Of a stretch of 64,000 bases of DNA, positions 57,825 through 64,000 are shown piece by piece. The stretch's first letter is position 1; each line of letters begins with the position of its first letter. Below the pieces are notes generated by a model. It was given only the letters and a program-made list of their open reading frames with translations. It was not told where the DNA came from and made no database searches. Source of the stretch: Aquila chrysaetos chrysaetos (taxonomy: Eukaryota; Chordata; Aves; Accipitriformes; Accipitridae); NCBI RefSeq assembly GCF_900496995.4, contig NC_044004.1:248001-312000 (forward strand). Direction: 5' to 3'. The translations under genes and the position numbers were made by a program.

Positions 57825-58440
57825 AGGATGTCCCCATGGGGTTTTAGGGGAGCCCGGCACATCTCCATGGGGTTTTAGGGGTGCCCAGCATGTCCCCATG
57901 GGGTGGTAGAGGAGCCCAGCATGTCCCCATGGGATTTTAGGGGAGCCCAGCACGTCCCCATGGGGTTTTAGGGGAGCCCAGCATGTCCCCATGGGGTGGT
58001 AAAGGAGTCCAGAATGTCCCCATGGGATTTTAGGGGACCTCAGCACGTTCGCATGGGGGTTTAGGGGAGCTCAGCACATCCCCATGGGGTTTTAGGGGAG
58101 CCCAACACATCCCCACAGGGTTTTAGGGGTGCCCAGCATGTCCCCATGGGATTCTAGGGGAGCCCAGCACATCTCCATGGGGTTTTAGGGGAGCCCAGCA
58201 GCATGTCCCCATGGGGTTTTAGGGGAGCCCAGCATGTCCCCATGGGGTTTTAGGGGAGCCCGGCACATCTCCGTGGGGTTTTAGGGGAGCCCAGCATGTC
58301 CCCATGGGGTTTTAGGGGAGCCTGGCACATGTCCGTGGGGTTTTAGGGGAGCCCAGCATGTCCCCATGGGGTTTTAGGGGAGCCCAGCACATCCCCATGG
58401 GGTTCTGGGGGACCCCAGCACATCCCCATGGGGTGGTACA
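57825..58440. repeat. 31-bp minisatellite with CCCCATGGGG palindrome
   Basis: About twenty highly similar copies of a 31-bp unit, made of 'tccccatggggttttagggg' followed by 'agcccagcatg'. Each unit carries the 10-bp palindrome CCCCATGGGG. Low divergence suggests recent expansion. Confidence 0.95.
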
Positions 58441-58739
58441 AGAGGCCCCCCCCATGCCCCTGCCCCACAATGTCCCATGCAATGCCACCAAGGTCCCCAG
58501 CCCGTGGGTGCTCCTCCTGGAGGGACCCCACGGGGGGCAGAGGAGGTGGCCGAAAGCCTGGCAGGGCTGGTGAGGTGCCCCAGGGACCCCCACCCTGGCT
58601 GTGTCCTGCCGGGTGCTGGTCCCAGCGGGAGAGCTCCGCTGCCTGTTGGGGGTGCAAGGGGCCCCCCCGCCACGTCCCCCGGCTCCCCACTGCCCTGTTG
58701 TCCCCAGCTCCCCTGCAGGGAAAAAATCTGTGGCTTCAG

Positions 58740-59010
58740 GTGCTCCCCTGCCCTTGGGGTGCCCATACGGATTTGGGGGAGGCCCCGGGGGTTTCCACTT
58801 GGATTTGGGGTGCTCTCCTGGACCTAGGATGCTTACCTGGCTTTGGGGTGCTCCCCTGGCTCTGGGGGATGCCTTGAAGTTCCGACCTGGGTTTGGGGTG
58901 CTCCCCCAGACCTGGGATACTCACCTGGATTTGGGGTGCTCCTCTGGCTCTTGGGGACGCCCTGGGGTTCCCACCTGGATTTGGGATGCTCCCCTGGACC
59001 TGGGGTGCTC
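58740..59010. repeat. Degenerate GGATTTGGGGTGCTC repeat
   Basis: Seven or so imperfect units contain 'ggatttggggtgctcc' and 'ctggacctggggatgctc', spaced about 25-50 bp. Confidence 0.8.
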
Positions 59011-59584
59011 CCCACCCCTCACAGCCCTCTCTCTCTGCTCCATCTCCTGCCCCTCTCCCCGATCACTCACGGGGTGCCCATGCCACCCCTCTTGCCCTCG
59101 GTGGGGGTTCAGGGGTCCCGTCTCCCCTTCGGCTGGGGTTTGGGGGTCCCGCCTCCCCTCGGTGGGGTGTCCATCCGCCGCTCGCACCTCTTCCGAGCTT
59201 GGACTGCCCTCTAGTTTCCCACCTGGTGGGGACACAGAGAGGGGAGCTCCCGGGGGGGGGGGGGCTTCTCCACGGGACACCCATGATGCCCACCCAGTGG
59301 GGTGCCCCACTGGTGACACCGCCGAGCCTGGCCGTGGGAGCTCTCGGTGCACGGACACAGGCACGGTGCCAGGGCATCGTCACGCACCGGCTCTGCCTCG
59401 GTCCCCTCTTCCCCCCAGAGACCCCCCGTGGGGGCGAGGGGTGCTGGGCCTCATCCTGCACACATCCCACGGGCCAGCACCCACCACCCAGCACCCACGA
59501 ATGCCCCACACGGCGGGTGGGGGGATGTCGGTGCCCTGGGGGGGGGGGGGAGTGTGGCCCCGCAGCCTGCAGCGCTGCACCCCC

Positions 59585-59755
59585 AGGGCACAGCCACGCC
59601 GTATCCCATCGCACAAGCATCGCACCCCATCGCACACGCGTCGCACCCCGTTGCGCGCGCGTCGCACCCCATCGCACACGCGTCACGTCCCGTCGCACGC
59701 GCGGGGGCGTCCCGTTGCACGCGCAGCGTCGCGTCGCGCACGCACGCTGCCCCAG
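59585..59755. repeat. 21-bp CpG-rich tandem repeat
   Basis: Six to eight copies built on 'catcgcacacgcgtcgcacc' carry three to five CpG each. The copies towards the right are more degraded. Confidence 0.85.
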
Positions 59756-60697
59756 TGCACCCACAAACACCCCCCCCCCCCTTTCACATGGCGTCCCACC
59801 GCACCGACACAGCACCCCGCTGCACGTCAGCACCCGCGTGGCACCGGCACCCGCTCGGCACAGCCGCACACCAGCACCCGTCTGACCCACCAGCACCCAC
59901 CGACGACCCTGAATCCCCGTGGGCAACCCCGGCCCCTGGGTGCTATAGGGGTGGCTGGGGGCCGGGAGCGGGGGGGCTGGGGGCTCTGGCTGCGTCAGCC
60001 GGGGATTAGCAGGGCTGGGATCTGCCTGAGCCCCTGATCCCTCTTAGCACCCAGCCCAGGTGCCCTCCCGGGGCTTAGCGGCCCCTGACGCCACCCAAAG
60101 CCGTCACCGGGTCCCCTGCGCCCGCAGGGAGGTGGGGGCACAAAGTTGGGGGGGGGGGGAGTGGTAGAGCCGGCATCGCCTGTGGGTTCTGGTCTCCCGG
60201 ACCGAGCCCCAAATCCTTGCCTGTGCCAGATGCTGGGGGTCCCCTGCCACGGGTGTGTGGGGGATTCTCGGGTGGCTAGTATGGGGTCGGCACCCTCCTG
60301 CCTGCCCCGCACCAGCTCTGCACCCATTGGGGTGAGGAGGGGCTTTTTTAGGGGACACCCCCCTGCGCCCCAACATCGCGCCCTGAGACCTCGGCCCCTC
60401 CGCCGGCTCTGGGCTTCGGCTCCGGGCTCAGCCCCGGCTCCCAGCGAGCACTGGGAAGTGCCGGGAGATGCCCAGTACGGCCCCACCGCGGTGGCGTGAG
60501 CACAGCCCCACGGACACCCGTGGGCGCAGGGGGCCTGTCCCCCCCCAACGGCACCGTGGGACCCCCAGGTGCCACCGCCTCGGCGGCTCAGCCACCAGCT
60601 CCGTGCCCGGGGAGACGGCGGGCAGCCCGGTGACACCAGCTTGGTGACGCCAACCCGGTGACACCAGCCCAGCTCTAAATCCCTCCTGTGAGCCGGA

Positions 60698-60730
60698 AAA
60701 AAAAAAAAAAAAAAAAAAACAAAAAAAAAA
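60698..60730. repeat. A-rich tract
   Basis: A run of about 22 A, one C and 10 A. No retroposon body could be recognised on its left. TTTATT (AATAAA on -) follows shortly at about 60748-60753. Confidence 0.9.
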
Positions 60731-60877
60731 CCAACCCCTCCTTCGGAGTTTATTAACTCATTTTCAGAGCCCGGCCCCGCCGGCTGCCGGCGAGGGAGCT
60801 AACTAGGTCAGGCGTGCGCCTCTGCCGCCGGCCATCGCGGCCACGCCGGGCGCCAACCGCCCTCCCGCCGAACAGGG

Positions 60878-60945
60878 GACACGAGGAGACACGAGGGGAC
60901 ACGAGGGGACACGAGGGGACGCGGGGCGACGCGGGGGGACGGGGT
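60878..60945. repeat. 10-bp GGGGACACGA repeat
   Basis: About six tandem copies of 'ggggacacga' grade into GACGCGGGG variants. Confidence 0.85.
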
Positions 60946-61019
60946 GACCCCAGGACCCCGCAGCCGGCACCCCTCTTCGGGATCACGGCGGAGGCAGGAG
61001 CCGTGCCCGTAGGCAGCCC

Positions 61020-61092
61020 GGTGTGCGAGCGCACGCCTTCCCACGCGCGTGCGTGGACGCTCGTGCACACGTGTGCGCACGCACGCGCCTTC
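61020..61092. repeat. Alternating purine-pyrimidine CG/CA tract
   Basis: Imperfect (GC/GT) alternation such as 'cgtgcacacgtgtgcgcacg' has Z-DNA potential. Similar tracts lie at 5221-5262 and 19690-19780. Confidence 0.7.
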
Positions 61093-61544
61093 CTATAGAT
61101 GGGGAAACTGAGGCACGGGGAGGTAAAGGATGCACCGAAGGCGCCTTGCCCCAGGGTGGCCTGGGGGTGCCCCTGTCCTGGGGGATCCTACCCGCCCCCC
61201 CAGCCCCGCCCTGCAATAAGATCAATTAGAGATGCACAGATCAGCTTTAACGAGCGGCGTCCAGCAGCTGAGCCGCCCTCTGCCCCCACTAATGCTCTGC
61301 CTCTTGCAAAGCGGCTCCGTGGCCCCGACACCCCCCCTCAACACTGGGACCCCCGCGCTGGGGCTGAGCTGGGGGGGGACAGGGAGGGGGCCGGGGCTTG
61401 GGAAACGCTGAGTCGGCAAAATGGCGTGGAGGATGGGAGGGGGGGTTGGTGTAGGAGAGGGGTCGAGGGTCCGGCCTGATGGTGATGGGCACCCGCTCCG
61501 CACCGGGGCATTGAAGGGCATCTCACCCCACGTGGGGGGAGCCA

Positions 61545-61700
61545 GGATCCGTCCCCATCCCTGTCCCCATCCCCATCCCTGTCCCCATCCCCGTCCCCAT
61601 CCCTGTCTCTGTCCCCATCCCTATCCCCATCCCCATCCCCATCCTTGTCCCCGTCCCCATCCCTGTCCCCGGCCCCATCCTTGTCCCCATCCCTACGGCT
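61545..61700. repeat. 6-bp CCCATC/CCTGTC repeat
   Basis: About twenty-five hexamers, mainly 'ccccatccctgtccccatcc', run for about 150 bp. Confidence 0.9.
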
Positions 61701-62219
61701 TCTCTCTGCCGCTGGCCGGAGAAGACAGGAGCGTGGTGCGCAGGGCAGCGTGGGCTGTGCTCCGTGGGTGATGGACACGGGTGACATTCCCCGGTGGAAA
61801 GGTCACGAGCACATCCCTGCGCTCGGCCCCGGCCCTCAGAGCCACCGCCGCTCCCCAAAACGCGCGGCAGCTCCCCGGCGTGGACCGGTGCCATGGGAGC
61901 CACCCGGGGTGCCCCCAGCACCGCGACCCCACTGCGGCTGCCCGAGCTCGGACCCCCACGCTGCCTCCCCCACGTCCCCCCCCGTGCCACCTCCCCGCGC
62001 CCCACGTGCCTTTCCAGAGTTCACCTCCACGTCCCCTCTGCAGATGTCTGGGTGGAAGGTGGCAGAGCGTGAGCACAAATGCCACCGACACAAGACCCTT
62101 CCAAGGGGGATGGGTCCAGGGCCCCCCCCCCCCCGGGTGGGCGCAGCCACGGTCTGGCCGGTTGTGACACCCCGCGCTGAGCCCGTCCCCTGGGCAGGCT
62201 CAGGGGGCTGGAAATATGA

Positions 62220-62580
62220 GGGGGGGGTGGATGGATGAATGGAGGGAGGGACAGACGGATGGACGGACGGAGGGATGGATGGAGGGGTGGACGCAGAGCT
62301 GGATGGATGGATGGAAGGATGGAAAGAGGGGTGGATGGATGGAAAGATGGGTGGGTGGGTGGGTGGATGGATGAAGGGATGGGTGAGTGGATGGATGGAT
62401 GGATGGAGGGATGGGTGGATGGATGGATGGAGGGATGGATGGAGGGATGGGTGGATGGATGGATGGGTGGATGGGTGGATGGAGGGATGGGTGGATGGAT
62501 GGATGGGTGGATGGGTGGATGGAGGGATGGGTGGGTGAATGAATGGATGGACAGACAGACAGATGGATGGATGCTATGGG
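62220..62580. repeat. (GGAT)n array
   Basis: Some 360 bp of 'ggatggatggatggagggat'-type tetranucleotides include longer repeated blocks such as 'gggtggatggatggatgggt'. They give a spurious Trp/Gly/Met/Asp-rich open frame on +. Confidence 0.95.
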
Positions 62581-62589
62581 AATGGGACA

Positions 62590-64000
62590 GATACAGAACC
62601 TACCGCACAGACGGAACCTCTGGGATCGGAGAGGGGTTAGGGAGCCGGAGGAAGGCAGCCGGGCGCAGGGAAGGACAGGCGGACAGGGCCTGCTTCACCC
62701 TCATGTCTGCGGCTCTGCTCTCCCAGAGCTCTCCCGGCCGGTGCCTCGTCCCACTGGTCCCAGTGCCGGTGGCACAGAGGTGGCCCTGCACCGTGCCAGA
62801 CCCAACCGGGACGCACCGCAGCCCCGGCACCGCCGTGCCGGGATGGGGATGGGTTCAAGGAGTGGGTGCTCCCAGGTCACCCCGAATCCGGCCCCAAGGG
62901 CTGCCCGATTGTGGGGCAGCGTCCAGCCCCTCTGCAGCCCCCCGAAGCTGGGCAGCCGCCGACCCCGTCCCACCATCACCCCAAGCCCCATTTCGCCGCT
63001 CACCGGCCTCTTCCTCCACGCAGGGTGTCCCCGGGACGGAGCCGGTGCCGGCTCCGGTCCCCGGCTCAGCACCGCACCCAGCCCACCCACTGCCGCAGCC
63101 CATTTTCCAACCCACGGCCAGCGGGACGGATCCGGACCCCCGAAATATATCTCAGCCACTCCAAGATCGGAGTCTCCACGCCGGCGCCGAGGGCGGCAGA
63201 GCAGAATAAACCCGTTCCCGGCCGCCATGGCGGGGCCTTCCTCCCACCTCTCCCTCCTCTGCCTCCCGAGATGGGTCCTGCACGGCAGCCGGCGACCCCC
63301 GGTACCCACGGGATGCTCGAGCTGACGAAGCGGGGCTCGGGCGAGAGCTAACGAAGCAGGGCTGAGCCCGAGCTAACGAAGCGGGGCTCAGCCTACGCGC
63401 CGACGTCCTCTCTCCGCCCCGGTGTCCTCGCTCGCCCTCCCCATGCCCGTCCGGCACCGACGGCGGCTTCGGGGCTGGAGCAGCCCCGGGATGCCCAGGG
63501 TCCGGTGGGATCGGGGGGGTCCTCTGGAGCATTCCCGGCTCCCGCATCCCATGCCTGGGGGGTCTGCGGAGGGGTGCGGCGGAGGCACCGAGGACATTTG
63601 CTGCCTGTTTGCCCGCAAATCCCAAATCGCCGTGTCTTACCCCGAGCCGGTGCGGGGCCCACGCGTCTCCCACGCGCCCGGGCTTCGGTCCGGCCGGTGC
63701 CACCTCTTGCCCTGGTCAGATCCGAGATGGAGAGAGCCACCGCCACTGGGTTGGGGACGGGCTTGGGGTCGGGGTCGGGAGGTGCTGAGGACCGCTGCCC
63801 TCCAGTCCCCATCCCCGAGCGGGGCATCGGGATGCAGTCGGGGCGCTGCCGGCATCACCCCACCTGCTCCGAGGGTGGCATCCAGCCCACGCGGGGACAT
63901 CGCTGTCCCATCCCACGGGCCTCGTGGGACACACGCCACGGCCCCACGGACTCACCCGCAGCTCCCGGCCCCTCGGCGGCCGCCACCGCCGGCTCCGCTC
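62590..64000. other. Gene-free right edge, CpG-rich at the end
   Basis: Apart from the short repeats at 63319-63389, I see nothing that can be named. CpG density rises from about 63400 to the window end, which could mean a promoter just beyond the edge. No coding exon is recognised. Confidence 0.3.
63319..63389. repeat. Three 25-26 bp direct repeats
   Basis: 'gagctaacgaagcggggctc' or a near-identical form occurs at 63319, 63345 and 63370. Confidence 0.85.

Noticed and set aside
62235-63209. A 324-codon open frame rich in Trp, Gly, Met and Asp
   Set aside because: The first third is (GGAT)n translated. The rest has no recognisable domain and low-complexity Pro/Arg/Ser content.

Overview
This window looks like avian nuclear DNA, probably from a gene-dense, GC-rich microchromosome. 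Introns are small, with one large first intron. There are CR1 LINE 3' ends, long C/G homopolymers and many minisatellites. No prokaryotic, viral, tRNA, rRNA or CRISPR feature was recognised.

Four genes can be reconstructed, and three of them (VAX2, ATP6V1B1, TEX261) keep the order known from human chromosome 2p13. (1) VAX2, + strand: only the last coding exon (4612-5101) lies in the window, preceded by intron and followed by a 3'UTR of about 2 kb or more. It appears frameshifted by one extra C in a C9 run. (2) ATP6V1B1, + strand: complete, 14 exons, 8924-30210. The exons join in frame to 502 codons, with a TATA box just upstream and AATAAA at 30396. (3) A shootin-1 (SHTN1) paralogue, + strand: 15 exons, 30968-37940, joining in frame to 509 codons. 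It sits where mammals carry ANKRD53. I consider it the most interesting gene here. (4) TEX261, - strand: complete, 6 exons, 49763-44587, 196 codons, the same length as the human protein.

Region by region: 1-4611 is VAX2 intron with a CR1 copy. 5102-8880 is VAX2 3'UTR and the intergenic stretch. 8565-8880 is a C/G-run-rich promoter. 9006-19404 is the first intron of ATP6V1B1. 30402-30967 is a short gap before the shootin-like gene. 38500-44100 is intergenic, with AT-rich candidate conserved elements. 44100-49763 is TEX261, converging tail to tail with the shootin-like gene. From about 49970 to 64000 I see no convincing gene. Instead there are at least ten different tandem arrays (units 4 to about 58 bp) with short unique islands between them.

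Functionally the genes are a neighbourhood rather than a pathway: a ventral-eye homeodomain factor, a proton-pump subunit, a predicted cytoskeletal coiled-coil adaptor and an ER-Golgi membrane protein. Exon borders were placed by matching GT/AG sites, reading phase and family sequence remembered from human orthologues. No alignment or database search was run.
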